NCBI GenBank assembly: GCA_005784505.1 | Contig: VCAZ01000015.1 | Coordinates: forward strand, 496,001-560,000 | DNA from: Bagarius yarrelli | Taxonomy: Eukaryota; Chordata; Actinopteri; Siluriformes; Sisoridae | Reading direction: 5' to 3' | DNA length: 64,000 nucleotides | Shown: positions 24,801 through 40,000 of the stretch, in pieces | Layout of the letters: each line of letters begins with the position of its first letter | Numbering within the stretch: the stretch's first letter is position 1 | The notes under the pieces: generated by a model | Seen by the model: the letters and a program-made list of their open reading frames with translations, nothing else | Database searches by the model: none | Told to the model about the DNA's origin: nothing | Position numbers and translations under genes: made by a program

Positions 24801-27800
24801 AAAAAACAAACCAAAAAAAAAAAAAAAAAGTGTTACGTAATTTTAGGTTGAAGAACTGGCTGTAGCGTGATGCAGTGCAAAATATCGCTGTCTCACAGCT
24901 CTGGGATCGATACTGAGCTCAGATTACCATCTGAGTGGCGTTACGGTGCCTGAGATCCTAATGTTATGTTTCCTCTGTTATCATCAGTTCACTTTAACCT
25001 CCCTAAAACATGAGAGTCGGTGGATTGTTTACGCTGTGAAAATGTGATGAACTCGTTTATAAAGGAATAATATAAAAAAATTCAAAGAATATTTTATGTA
25101 TAGAATTAACTTTTGTATTGTCTTTCCATTAATATGTCTTTCTCCCTAGTTAACTGTTTAAAAAGCATAGAATTATAGCACTCCCATAAAATAAAACCCT
25201 GTTTCTAATTAGAAAATCTTTTAAAATGGTCAAACAAGAGAACAACAAGGACAACAAGAAGGTCAAATCGAGTGATATAGTTCCTTCTTTTACTTTTGTT
25301 AGAAACTGTTTATAATGTGATTTCATACACAGTCAGTTTTGATGATATAATTGCATTCAATAATTCAGTAAGGAAATTTAATTCTTCAATATTTTAACCT
25401 GCCAAATAATGTAAATCCATGTTGATGTAAAAGCTGTTAAGTCTCTGGACTTGCATTTATTTCTGAAGAGGCAAAGAGGAGACCGGAAAACATTTTACAT
25501 TAACGTTGTATAAGAATCACATTATAAATAATTTCCACCAAAATTAAAAGAAGGAAGTATGATATTACTCGATTCGACCTCTCTGTTGTCCTTGTTGTTC
25601 GACCCATTTTTAAAAATTGTATATAGATTTTATACCACATGACCAACAGCACCCAAAAGGACAGAATACATGGCTGAGAACAAGTAAAAGGGGCAACAAT
25701 TGATCAAAAAAAGGGGGAGTGTTTCTTCAACTCCAGGCCTCCAGTTTGTGACAATACACAGTGGCGGATCAATTAATCACACTACAAAACTGTCACACAC
25801 ACACACACACACACACACTATGTCCTTCAAAGTATTTTCCCCCCATTGCAGAAGCATCAGCAGCTTTCTGTAGGAGCATAGCTTTAGAGAAGAAAAAAAG
25901 AGGTCCACACATCTGTCACCCAAATCTGCTTAAAATTCATTGAGACGACATCATTCATGTATTAAAATATAATAGTATTGTGATTACTTCCTCTAGCTGT
26001 TGTCCACTTTAATTAAGAAAAAACTCTTGTGAGAAGAAAACGTAAAAAGAACAACAGTTATAGAGAAAATAAAACAGATTTGTCTGCTTGGTGCCGCACG
26101 TCAGCTGTGGAGAAATCCAAGCCGCTATTTTTAGAAAGATATTTCTAAATCCGAACACAGTGACGCAACAGCAATCCAGTCTGAAGCAGATGAGAATATA
26201 ACCCCTGTGGTGCGTCCACTGATGCTTTATTTGTTTAAGATCATTTCAGGCAGCCTAATATTCAACGGACACACTTGTGTACCACAAAGTAGTAGCGGTG
26301 TGTGTCCGGGGAAATAAACAATTTAAGAACAGAGACGTTACAGCAAATCATTAAAAGCCCGTCCATACAATACAGTACATACAGTTTCACGAATTACACA
26401 TTTTACCTGCTGATAGATACACAGGCAACACCTTCTTTATGTACAGTGCCGGGGACAAAGACCACACCTCTTTCATATAGTCTCTTACTGCCCGAGTGAG
26501 CAGTGGAGGGTTAATAGCTTTGCTTGAAGGGTGTAGTGGTAGCAGCACGGTGGTGCTAGGAATTAAACCTACAATTTTCATTCAAATAAAATAAGAGACA
26601 CATAGGCCACGCCTCCTTTCTATAGATTGACAGGCCCAGAGACTACGGCTTTATTTAAAATACCATACTGCTTATGTAGAGACTACATTTTAGGTAGTAC
26701 GCACTTCCAGACTGTTAAAAAAGTATGCTATTTCTAGTATGGTGACGGGTAGCGTGAATAAAATTTGGACGTACTACATCCACCATGGCGATACAGTCAA
26801 ACAGTAAAGTTAAATAATGTTTAAAGTAAATGATTTTAAACGAGTGAAACATATAGAAATAATGTTTTTCCGAAAGTACTTAAAGCTACTTGTAAATCAC
26901 TTGTAGTGCTGTAGTAGAAGTTCAACCAGGATTAGCTATTTCGCTTACTGTTCTTAGCATTACCAAGGATTCACACACACGACTTGCTTCACATTAGGGT
27001 CGCATTAGGGATAATAAATAGATACAGCATACTATCACAATTTACGTTTATGTAATATTTAATACAAACCCTCCTCCGCTCCTGTAGTGGTCGCTGACAA
27101 ATGTGACTATCGTCTTAGTATGGCGGAAACAATAAGGGGGCCTCCGTCTTTGTATTTGTTGTGTTTTTAGATAATTGTTCAACAACTAGCTGCTATTGCT
27201 ATATGTATTGTTTTGCAATATATCGTAAAATATAGGATTGTGACCCAATGTATTGTTGATATGATATTGATATGTATCGTATCGTTAGGCCCTTGTCAAA
27301 ACACAGCCCTTCCTCGCATACTCGGTTTTGCATAATATATAGTATGGACGTATGCGATTTCATATGGAGCCCATAACCTCTATATAGTGGTATAGACACG
27401 TAGGCCACACGACCTTTATATAGACTGAGGGGTTCAGAAGCCACACCACTATAAAACAGTGTCTGTAACTTCCACACTCGGGTCGCACTTTCTTTAAGGG
27501 CTGGTGAGGATCATGCTACACATCATAGACCATGTTAAATAGTGTAATGAACAGTGCATTGATCAATATCAGACATTCTTTACACCCCATAGCACACAGC
27601 TGGCGAGCATACAGCAACTTCAAACGGGACAATGACGCATACAGAGAAAAAAAACGTTCCTCAATTCCCTAAAGTAAATCTGAACCTGTAATTGTTTCCA
27701 GAGTCCACCACATCACAGAACATGCAGGATAGATGTGTTCTGTGTATCACAACTGAGACCCACTGATATTAAAAGCCTTGATGCCCTGATTTATCATGCT

Positions 27801-27989
27801 TCTACTAAGCTTGGTTGAATGACGGGTGATTTATTTCATAACTTATGGTATTTTGCTTTTGGAATGACATTGTAAGAAATGGGGGCCAAGAACTCTATAG
27901 CTACATAACTGTGTGCGTCATTAATCTTCCTATCAGGGAACAAGGCACTGGAGATCAGTGTCATGGGGCTAAGATGCTCCAAGGATCAT

Positions 27990-28025
<36 letters not shown>

Positions 28026-31000
28026 TGGCAAGTACCATTATAAATAACAAAAATATCAAACAAAGCACCAAATACACAAATAATAACAAAAGCAGTACCG
28101 TGTACAGGTTTAGATGAAATGGCCTCACGTGAAAAGCTGTTTGGACACATAAAAAAAACAAAAACAAAAAAACATTAGCGCCGCACTGATGGCTATTTTG
28201 GGAAAATTTCCAATTTACCAGAGTATCAAAAAAATAGCCAAGAAATGACAAGAACGTGCAGGAATCTCATTTTATTTTTAGGTTTCTGAGCCACCCCATC
28301 TCTGAAAAAACGCAAGCCTCTGTCCATGTTGACATGATTACTGGAACCAGAGGGAATTTCAGCTCAGACAGATTTAGGGAGCAGATCATAAAAAAGATCA
28401 AAATTGGGTGCAAAGTCTTCAGCATGATGGCCACCAAATCATGCATGCATGCTATTACCGGTGAGTGAAATAGACAAAAAACAAAAACAAAAAGTGTATC
28501 GTGATTATGGTGCTACAAGTCTTAAATGTTAACATTAAACTGCTAAATCACAGGGCTGTGAGTCAGGTATGCTAATGTCTTCTTGTGTCCCTTAACGTAC
28601 ATGGGTGCTGAGCACAAGTCACAGCTTTAAAGTTAAAAAAAATAAAATTAATTTTATTTTTAAAAATAATGAAAAACAAATTGCCCACCAATAAAAAATG
28701 AATGCATTTCAAACTAAAGATTCAGAAAGAAGTTAATTATCAGCTGCTATCAAGCAAAGATTGCCTAAAGGTTTTTTTTTTTAACAAAATGAGGATAAAA
28801 CCCAGATCTCGAACACAATTTTTCTATTCCCACAATAATATCATTATCATGTCCTTGTATTGAACAGGTCTGGCTGCAAAGATCAGAACCAGCACACTTA
28901 TTACCAAACAATATATTGTGTAGCTACAGATTCCATGCATTAGCTTTCAAAAAGTGGTGGCTTAGTGGTTAAGGTGTTAGACTGTTACCAGAAAGACAGA
29001 GGTTTGATTCCCAGCACCACCAAGCCACCACTGTGGGACCTTGAGCAGGGCCCTTAACCTCCAATTTCTTTGGAGTATATATATATATATAATGTTAAGG
29101 CTAATAAAAGCCATCACATTTATCACATTTCCTAAAGAAAAGAGGAATTGCACAGGTTGTCATGTAGTTAAAGGTTTTAAAGGTTAAGATTTTGTTGCTT
29201 GGTAGTTAGTAGACTACGCTGTGCTGGTGGCTTGGGATTCAAACCTATTGCCTTATGATAAACACGTCTTAAGTGCTGAGTCACCACTCCAGAGTAAGTG
29301 CAATTTGAATTTACTCAAATACACAAGGCAGCGTGACTCTGCGGCATAACAAACTGAACATCTGGAACTCTGGCGTGTGACTCACTGTCACTATGTAGAT
29401 ACCAAATGACTCAAATGCTGACAGATGATGACCAAGTGACTCAGACGATGTACTGATCACTTTACATAGACAAAATGTTGTTGTGATTAAATGTTTATAT
29501 TATACTAACATTAAATATAAGTGATGATTTCCTGCTGTTTCCTGATCACTGGGTGAAAGGTCATTAGGAAAATTCTAGCAGAATTTACACTAGCAGACTT
29601 GCACAATGTGCATATAGGTGATGAATAGGTGATTTATACATTCGAATGATGTATGGGCAAAGCTTTAGGTGGATGCAGATAGTAAAATCTCTGGCACGCA
29701 GATGTGCTTTGAGACAAGACAATCAACAAAGCTTTCTAAGTAAGCTAATCTTGATAAACCAGAGGCACCCGCAGCTGCTGCCGGCGATTTAGTGCCAAAA
29801 TAAAGAAGCATCTCAAAACTATGGCAGTATTTCGGTTTTGAAATGAATGGCCACATGCAGTCAGACGGTTGGATGTTGGACATGTAAATCTCAAGTGGCA
29901 ACGCAAACAACAAATCTTTACAGTCACCTCAAAACCATGCACAATGCATATCAGCTGTGCTCAGCAGAAAAACATCTGTCTTGAAATACGTTCACCTGTT
30001 TGAAGATATGTTCATTATATCATTTCATAAAATATTGAAAATATCGAATATCGCATTATTTAGCATGCTATTGCATATCGATTTTTTTCTTCGACATCGT
30101 GCAGCCCTTATTAGAAGTATTTTTGAGATGGTAGCACAGTGGAGTTAAGGCGTTGGACTGCTAATTGGAAGATCAGGGCTTGATTCCCCACCAAGTTGCC
30201 ACTGTCGGGCTCCTGAGCAAAGCTGTTAACCCCCAATTGCCTGGATGTATTAAAGAGATAAATGTAAGTGGTGCTGAATAAGGTCGTCTGCCAAATGCGA
30301 TAAATGTAAACGTATTTTTAACAGAACACTAACACTCTCTTATGGACATGGACTGTTTTCACAGCCATAATTCTGTCAGCCAAGATCACCAAAGTGGGTT
30401 TCATGCGAGCCTTAAAACCCCATAATAAATCCAGGCTTTAGATTAACTTAACAGACGAGTAAACAGGGAAGTGGTTAAGCTGGTGAGCTGATGATCAGAA
30501 AATTGCAGGTTTAATTCCCAGCACAACCAAGTTGCTCCCGCTGGGTTCCTGAGCAAGACCCTAACCATTAAATTGGATGAGCGAGAAAAATGTAAGTCAC
30601 TCTGGATAATTGCATCTGCCAAATGTCATAAATGTGAAAGTGAAAGGAAAAATAAACAACGAGTAAACGATCTCACCTTTTGTAAACTAGTGGGGTTTAA
30701 CTGTGTTTTATCTATGATCTTCACAGCAACCTAAAAAAAATAGAGAGGGGTAAATTGCAGCATGACCTCAAACAACACAGACAAGGACAGAGAGGACAAC
30801 AGAGACAGAAAGACGGAGAGGCAGAACGGCAGACAGAGGAACAGATGGATAGAAAGAAAGAGTGGGAGAAAAAGAGAGACATACAGACAGATTCAACAAG
30901 ACTAAAGATGACAGAAAACAGCCAGGCAGAACAGAAAGAGAGGCAAAGAGAGGCAGTGACAGAGAGACAGAGACAGACAAGCAAAATTAACAGACTAGGT

Positions 31001-34000
31001 GAGACTTATTTTAGAATTTGTGTGATGCGATTACAACGACATCTGGACAAAGCCTTTAAAATTTCCAAGAACATTTACACACACTTTATAAGAACTGTGT
31101 TCCTAATGAAGTGTTCAGAATGGCACTAAAATCTAAAACTTCTTTTGATAATCTATTCAAAATAATATTTAAAAAATGTTTTCACATCCATTATGGCAAA
31201 TTAATGAATAACTGATGCCGAGTCTTTAAATATAGGCCGTGTGAGCGTATCACTAGGAGGAGTGGGAGATGTATGAGGAGTAAAAGTTAAACCGGAGCAC
31301 AGATAATTGGTCTGAGCTCTCTGTAAACATAATGAGGCTGTCACACAGAAAACCGTTTTCATCAACATTATGACACAAGTCCAAATATGGCATCGACTTG
31401 TTAAGCTTGGGTTAAAAAAGTGTAGGCCAGAACATCCAAAAATTCTAAAGGTTTCCTTATAATAACTTTTTTCTTTAAAAAAAGATCAAAATAAGCAATT
31501 TACAAAGCCCAATAGAGGATCTGCTATCCAACCCTGGATGCCCTATGTTATGCTTTAAATAGTACAGATTATATTTGGAACCAAAGTTATACACGCATAT
31601 ATCCAATCAGTTTCTTAATGACGATTTGAAATAACTAAAATGTAAAGGTTTTTGGTTGTTCAGATACTCTAGAACGTAGAGCAAGGAAAAACAAAAGTAG
31701 GTCTTTACCTCCCGTCCTGTTAAAATGTGACGTGCTAGTTTGACTTTGGCGAAGTTGCCCTTTCCGATAGTTTTGAGCAGCCTGTAGTTGCCGATGTGAG
31801 GCTGCTCGTCTGTGATGGAAGCCACAGAGTTACGACATCGCGGCAAACTTTGCCTACTGGCCGACTTAGTCGGAGGTGCTGGAGGGTCAGGGTAGCCGTC
31901 CACAGAAGTGTGCTAGAACACAGAAGATGAAAAAAAACCGCGAGCATTAGTGTATTAAAAATAACGGTTCAGAATAAACAGAACCCAAATAACATTACAG
32001 GGGTCATGAACTACCCCAGTTTTTTTATTTTGTACTTTTAATGTCAAGATTTTTAGATGGAAAAAAAACCCCATCAGAAGTTAGACATAATAATCTATTT
32101 CCTGTCCTGTTTGCGACGGATTGTTGGCCTTAAAAGTAAACACACGCTCCTATGATTGGCTAACATTTTAAAGTAAAGAAAATTATTTATAACATGCATC
32201 ACGGTGGGCGAAACTAAACAGACAGGGATGTCAAAACAGGCGTGTCTTTTTCTGCGGAGGTGGCGCTTACTCACTCTATTACATCAAAGTAGAACACTCC
32301 ACACCTGACTGACTTCAATATAAGCTGTTTTTAGAGTAAAGATAAAGTTTTGATTACGGGATGTTATTATAGCACAATGGCCTCTTATATTTTAAAAGAT
32401 CCAGAGAATTTTAATTTCTCAGTTTATGACTGCTTTAACCAAACATAAGAAATACACAACTGATTATACACAGGAGTGGTGGGCAGTATGACCAAAATTC
32501 TATTTTATGGTAGAAATCAACAAAAATGCTTGATAAAAGAAAAAAGAAACGAAATAAGCTTACAGCCTTTTTATTTATTTATTTATTATATTTGGCGCTT
32601 GATAAATATAGTAAATGAAATAAGAACAAATTTCACTGTATGTCACATTTCACAAATGTGTGAACAAAACCGTTTTATTACAAACATTCCTCAATTCATT
32701 TCTTTTTACAGGTGCAAAACGGAAAAAATCTTAAATATGAAAATATATACATGTAAACAAAAAAAAATCCTTGTCTGTTTGTGATTTATACTCTATGTTA
32801 CTTCAGTGCTACTTTAGGAATTAGTGCTCAACAGATCAGTGCTGCTACTGCCTTTACACAGTTTGTGCAATTGTGTATAGGTTCAACTTGCAGGTTCAAC
32901 CAAGCTTGTATTTAAATGTGATTTTTAATACCCCACAAAATGATAGTGGCTCAAAAACTACAGACAAAATAATCACCCAACTATATTGTATTGGAAATAT
33001 GTTTTTCCTCTCTATGGCAGGACAGGAATACATTTTTGTAGCCCAACTGGAAGACACGATAGCCCCAGGACGTCGAGCTAGCAATTCTGCTAGCCGTGGT
33101 CTTGCTCAGGCTCACGCAGGCTGCACATGAGTTAGCCACGCCCACCTACTTACATGTACCAGAGCTAGAAGACAGAATCACCCTCCTCACCTAGGTGAAA
33201 AGGTTATGTTAGTATAAAACATTTCTAATTACTCATATGTCAGTACTGCAGAGGTTTTACAGAAAATTATTCGTGTCGCAACTCCCGCTTGCACCATCAT
33301 GCTCCCGGGAACACCGAAAATCTAAATAGCGGAAATGCTTCCTTATTCCAGAAATGTGTTTCAAGCTACATTAATGGGAGGATATTCCTTATGTGGTAGT
33401 CCTCTTTACAGAGTGATTAATCAAACTTATACTGTAATTTACTGAAAAAAACCCTAATAAAACCCCAGAAACCAGGACCCTGACATGTCCTTTGGCGGTC
33501 TTGATAAAGCTATAAACGAAAACTCAATAAAACAAGAGACCCCTGACAGGACCGACACTGCAAAGATTATCACAAAGACCATAAGGGAAAACCACAGAGT
33601 CCATTTCAACCCAACACCATCATCACAGGTCTGATGGGATCTGGGAACAGTTATTAATCTTGGGGATGTGGTATATGAATTTACAAGTTAAACCACATTA
33701 ACACCAGCTTGTCTTAGAAACAACGCAACCATCAAAATAACACATATAAACATAGAAGACTGCAACAATAAAAACGACTGTCAATGACGTAGTTGCTTAC
33801 ACTGGAAAACCGCCACATCTAAAGTTAAACATCACTGGAATTTGGACGTAAAGCGTCAGGCATGGAAAAGTAAGAAGAGACCCACGTCATCGGCAAAGCT
33901 TAAAAAAATAATTCACACCTGTAAGGACGTAAACCAAAAAGCAGAAAGTTCAGGCATGGAAAAGTAACAGAAGAGACCCACGTCATCACACCAGTTAAAC

Positions 34001-37000
34001 CAAAGCTTAAAAAAAGTTCACAGTGCACACATCAGTGAGAAACAACCAGCAGTGAACAACTCGGTAGATTATTCAAAGATGGTGGATAACAAGTTGGTTA
34101 AGTCGGTTTAATGACAGACAAATAGTAAAAATAAAATACCCAACAACCATTTCTGCCTTCAGCAGAACAAAACATGGAACCTCGGATCTGTTCTGAGGTT
34201 CTGAATGCAACCTTGGATATTCAAGGAAGGTGTGAAAGCTTAACTGACTAGCTAGCTAGGTGTTCTTATGTTAGATTAGCTAGTAGCTTTTAGCTGTGAG
34301 GTAGCTGGTAAATACATAATTAGAAAGTTACACTTGCTGCGGGATACCGGGAAAACCCGACGTTTGGGTTTTTCTGATGTATATTGCATTAGAAAAGAAT
34401 TTTTACCAAATGACTTAAATATCTCTATTTGAAGAGAATATTTTTATTTTAGAAAGATTTTGCAAGTGAGTGCATCGGTATAAAATCTAACAATTTATAT
34501 AATGTAATTTCTAAGCATAAATAAATCCATAAATAGAACAAAGATAAAATAAACACCGCTTCATGTTTCTCTTGCGATTCAAGACACGGAAATTGAATAA
34601 TCAAATGTGAAAATCTTTCTTACACTGTATTATATCCTCACCATATAAATTTAGTACAATTAATCTTTATTAAAGTTACAAAAGTGATTGTTTCTTGTGC
34701 ATGAATACTTTTAAACTTGCTTAAAAGTGTTTACACAGTAACAAACCTTATTTTTAAACTTTTGCAATGTGCATTTTTAATTTAATAAACTTTGCACAAT
34801 TTACATTTTTACAACTTTTGCTAGAATAATATCCCAACTTTGCATTTAATAAATAATGCTGAATTTATGCACAAGCTGTGATACTGACTGTCCCTGCCCT
34901 TACTTCATATTGCATATTGCATTGTGATAATTATACCCTGTCCAGAAAAAAATTAATAAAACAAGTCAGGAGTTTGTCCTTTAACAAATCTTGGGTATCG
35001 TTAATCAACAACATCTGATCTGTTTTTCAGCTCTACCAAAACCATGCAGTACGTTCCAGTTTATCCGTTTTGATAACATTTATAACCAACAGACAAGACT
35101 TTAATAAAAAGTTCCACATACCAAGCAGTGAGCCAGATCTTACCTTGACCTTTAACATGTTCCTGTTCTCCAGCTCTAGCACTTCAGAACTTATTCCTGC
35201 TCGAGCTGCGCTCCTGCTCAAGCTTGCATGGCCCCTTAAGCCCTAGCAACCGAGGCCTCTCTTAACAATAGTGCTCGAGTGAAGCCCACTCAGTCCTTCA
35301 CTCCCCTCACTCAGTCAGTGTGGTGCTCAGGACAATCAGCACAGACCACACAGTGCACAGTGACTTCTTGCGTGCCTTTTTTTCCCACCATCATGACAGC
35401 AACAAAGCCAACACTTTTTAAAAAAAATAGTCAAGAAGCTGATCTGATATGCAGCGTTCGAAATCCAGACAAACCTTCGGAACTCATGCAAAGTTCCGGT
35501 TTGAACCTATTTTATCATTTCTTTATCTCAGATCATAAGTGTAACCAAAAATATGATCTCTGGAAACAATGAGCACTTTTTCCAGACAACCAGCACTAGT
35601 AGTAATAGAGAGAATGTTGAGAAATAAACCGCTCCCTTTGCTTTTTGTTCGAGTCACAAGTCAATAAAGCATTGATCGGCCAGGCTCGCAGGGCTTCAAA
35701 TTTCACTCTACTGCATTTGTGCTGTTCGGTAAAGGCACCACTGCTGATTTAGTAACTCGTTGCGTACCACAGGCCTGTAGACGGAAAGAAGTCTGTAGGA
35801 CAATTTCAGTAAGACAAACAAAAAAGCTACACCACAAAACAGCGTCCGTCTCCTCTTTGTAAGCATCAATGCCCCCGTCACCACACTATGCCTCTTTTAC
35901 CACACTTTAACCTTCCCCCACCTGCCCTGTGTGCCTCATAACACACCACAGGCTGAAAAATATAACCCAATAAAAGGCACATCCATCCAGCCCAGTCAAT
36001 AGATAGGCTCTTCTTCTAAATCCTGGAGGTTAGATAGAGGGCAGAGCTGCTGGCTAAGCGCCATCCACGTAACTTTATTTCCTCGTGTGATCCTAAGCAA
36101 GCTGAAAACATCAGCCAATTTTCCAAGGTCTGCCTAAGGTTGTGTTTTCATATAACCTTCCAAAGTTCCAACAGACACCTTGCTCCTTAAACGAAAAAAG
36201 GCTAGTTTTAGCAGCGGGTTGCAACCCACGTTGCAGTACACTATTCACTCTTAGCCAGGAAGAGATCAGTACAGGAACGCAGCCCACACTAGGGAGGAAT
36301 TCGGCTTCCAGAGCTTATTAATTTAACACGATAACAATAACTCATCAACGTTCCCATTTCCGCCACACGGTGGACTGACACCATTTATATTCCACTAAAA
36401 AAAAAAAAAAAAAACAAACATACAGTCTAATGGTTTATCTGCTCTGTTGGGTTTTGTACATAATAAAATAAACTAAAAGTGATGCAAAAGGCTGGTGAAA
36501 GGATGCAAAAAGATTAAAAGAACTCAATTTACCCAATTGTTTGGTTACGGTCAGGTTTTTGGCTTCCACTAACAGCTTATTTACACCACAGTATCTTAAA
36601 CTTATTTAAAAAGAGTAGAAATACGTTCACATGTACACCAGGAGTCTCGAGTGTCAGTGCTTTGTATCAGTCACTGGGTTTTGTTAAGGTTTCCAGAACT
36701 GGAGAGTCTTTAGGGCAGAGGACGTTTATGCTCTGTGGTCTTTTTTGGTCTTCATGGAAATGACAAAATCAAACCCAACACAGGGAACAGAGACTCAGCA
36801 TTTAACAAACAGATCATTATACATAAATAACTAAAAAAAATAAATAAATAAGGGGCTACTTTCGCATCCCATCCAATATATATTTTCTCACTGTTTGTTA
36901 ATCTAAATGTTCAGAAGCCACTACAGATTTGTTCTGTTTAGTTGAAATAAAAAATAGGCTCAGCCCAAAATACACATTTGGTTCGATTTCGGTAGCTGGA

Positions 37001-40000
37001 TTAATTCAGGACCAAATTATTTTCTTACTGCAATAAAACTACTCTAGACTTCACTGCAGAGCTGCATTATCTATTATTTATATTTTTCTACCTATAACGT
37101 AGCTTTAAACGGAATAGATGCTGCTTACATTTAAAGCACCCATAAAAATTTTTATTAAGTTTGACATAAGAACTAAAATAAGTTCTCAGACAGCTAAGCA
37201 TCAGAGACAACTCTTAAAGAAGCATTTAAAACTCTGCGTGTAGAATCTGACGGATGACTCAGTTTCAGATTACATACTGCTCGGAAATTCTACCATTATT
37301 AGAATAAGAAGGTGAAAAAGCTAACCTGATACAAACACCTTCAGATTTTCTCTAATATTGTCTATATATTATTAAAAATCCACATGAACATTTCTTACAC
37401 ACGAGGTTTAGTCAGCTAGCATGCAGGCTCTTTATCACATAAGCAGTCGTAATGTTCGCCTTCACTAAACATCCCAGTCAGAGGAAGTTTCTGCCCCATT
37501 AGCATTGTTGCTGGTGGAATAAATCGTAGCAGGAGTTGTTCGATTGTTAGAGAAGTAGTGAAGTAGTAAGTAAAAACCAGCAACTGCTGTCTGTTTTTTT
37601 TTTAAAGTTATTCTACAATGATCACTTTATTAAATTGATTTTGGACACAGTTCTAAGCTACATTTTATAAAGGTACTCTATCCTGAAGGTCTCCTTGCTC
37701 CAGAAATCTCTTGTTACCTCTCAGACATGTTCCTATGAGCCCAGGCGAAATTGATAAGCTTCCCTAAACTCCCAGACGCACTCAGACGTGGTTCAGTAAC
37801 CACTTTGTAGTATTAGCGTCATAATAGCAGAAGGGCAAAAATATTATTGAATGATCCTGCGCAATTTTAAAGCGATTTAGGGGTTAAACATGTCATCTTT
37901 AGGAACTATTATTGTATGCGTTCATGCATAGGATTTAGTCATATTTCCTGGTTATTTTATTTGTAGTCATTTATTTGACATATTAACACCAGCGGTAATA
38001 AAGTTCAGTGGTGTTTTGTGGGAAACAAATTACAGTACATCGGCCAGACATACAATAACAGACACACTTTAAATTTGATGAAGTGATGATAAAAAAAATG
38101 AAAAAGTGATGTCTTTTTATAGGCACAGTTTAATTGGTTCTGGCACTGGAAATCAACTGGTGGATTCTTTACTGGGGTTATTACACCTCCAGCAGTAGGG
38201 GTGGGGGGTTCGTTTCGTTGACGATTCTGAATCGATTCACAAATTTCAAAAAGCGAATTTCTATTTCTGAATGTTAATTGATAACGTGATGGGCTTCATT
38301 CCCAGCAACACCAAGCTACCGCTGCTGGGCCCTTAAGCAAGGCCCCCAATGCCCAAATGCTCAGTTGTGTAAATATATTTTATCTATAAACACTTTAAAA
38401 GTTTGCCACTGGTGGAATAAAATTGGGAAAGTGGTTAAGGTGTTGTAAGGACTGCTAAGTGGAAGATCAGGTTTGATTCCCAGCACCGCCAAAGTTACCA
38501 CTGCTGGGCTTCTGAGCAAGTCCATTAACCCTTATTAGCTCAGTTGTATAAAAGAGATAAATGTAAGTCGCTCTGGATAAAGACGTCTGCCAAATGCCGT
38601 ACATATAAAACAAAAGATGCATTAAATTACAAAATGCTAAATCGTTTGATAATCGCATTGCATCTTTCTGAATCTGAATCGAATTGAATCGTAAGGTGCT
38701 TAGCGATTCCCACCCCCAATTCTCACTCCCCTGAATGATTACAGTCTTTTGTGCAAAAATAAGAGACATATAAATTTTATTCAACAGTTGTCAATGTTTC
38801 ATTCGACTTTCAACAGATTTTAATTTTATCATCAAATAGAAAATTTCATTACACTCTTTATGCCACTCTTTTTTCTCGTTTGGCCAGTCAGATCTAAGGG
38901 ACCTAAAGTACTAAGCTCACAGTTGACATTCTAGATGTGGTTTAATTTTTTTTCTTTTGTAAACACAAAAAAATAAAGAAAATAACTGAAACAACAAATC
39001 ACAATTATTTACAGAGATCTAAAGAGACATATTTATATACTAAAACATAAAATAATTAAAAAAACTAGCCACCTGAGCTCATTGGCAAGTCTAAATTTAC
39101 ATTTCCAGCATTTGGCAGACGCCCTTATCCGGAGCGGCTTACATTTATCTCACTTATACAACTAAGCAATTGGGCCCAGGGCCCAGCAGTGGTGGAGCTG
39201 GGAATTGAACCCACAATCTTCGGGTTGGCAGTCCAACACCTTAACCAGGAGCCACCACTTTCCCCTAAATCTCAGCCTCAGCTCTGTTGATGGTTGTATA
39301 AATGTATTGTGTTCTCCATTTTGATTGGTCAGAGGGCTTTGAATTATTGTCTGCAACAGCTCTGACAAAAGTTCCAACAATAATCAAACCAAAAGTTTCT
39401 ATGAATGTCCTTAAAATCCATCGTCGTGTTTCTGTTTAACAGCAAATTCTAATGATCAACTATTAGAATAAAGACAAAGGATAATTGTAGATGTTTAATT
39501 CCCAGTTTTCCGTTTCAGGGTCAAATCTCAGTTTGTAACAGGCAGATTTTCATTTGGCATTTGACCTCGTCGGTAACATAGGAAGCTCAACTTGTGTGTG
39601 CTTCTGTCTTATCAATTTTAGGACAGCCTTGCTCGGTGGTCCAGTAATGGCAGCTTGGTAGTCCTGGGATTTAAACTTATGACTTTCCAATTCATAGTCC
39701 AACACCTAAACCACTAAACCACCACTTGCTTCTTTTATAATTCTTTTTTAATAACAGAGTCTTGTCTCATGCACATTTTATCAGAATAAACACAATTATA
39801 AAGTGATTCTAAAAAAAAAAGTATGTGTTTTTCAACAGTACATTTCTGAATTTGCAATGATATAAACAGATAAAACACAGTGGGTTGTGCTGCTATAGGA
39901 AAACCTCAGGCCACATCACACTTCTCTATCACTGATTATTTTCCTATAACAGCATGTCCAGGTCGTGATTTAATCCTTGCCATTAGATGACAGTATAATT

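Noticed and set aside
30755..31129. 124-codon plus-strand and 87/70-codon minus-strand frames
   Set aside because: Products of a GA/CT-rich low-complexity tract.
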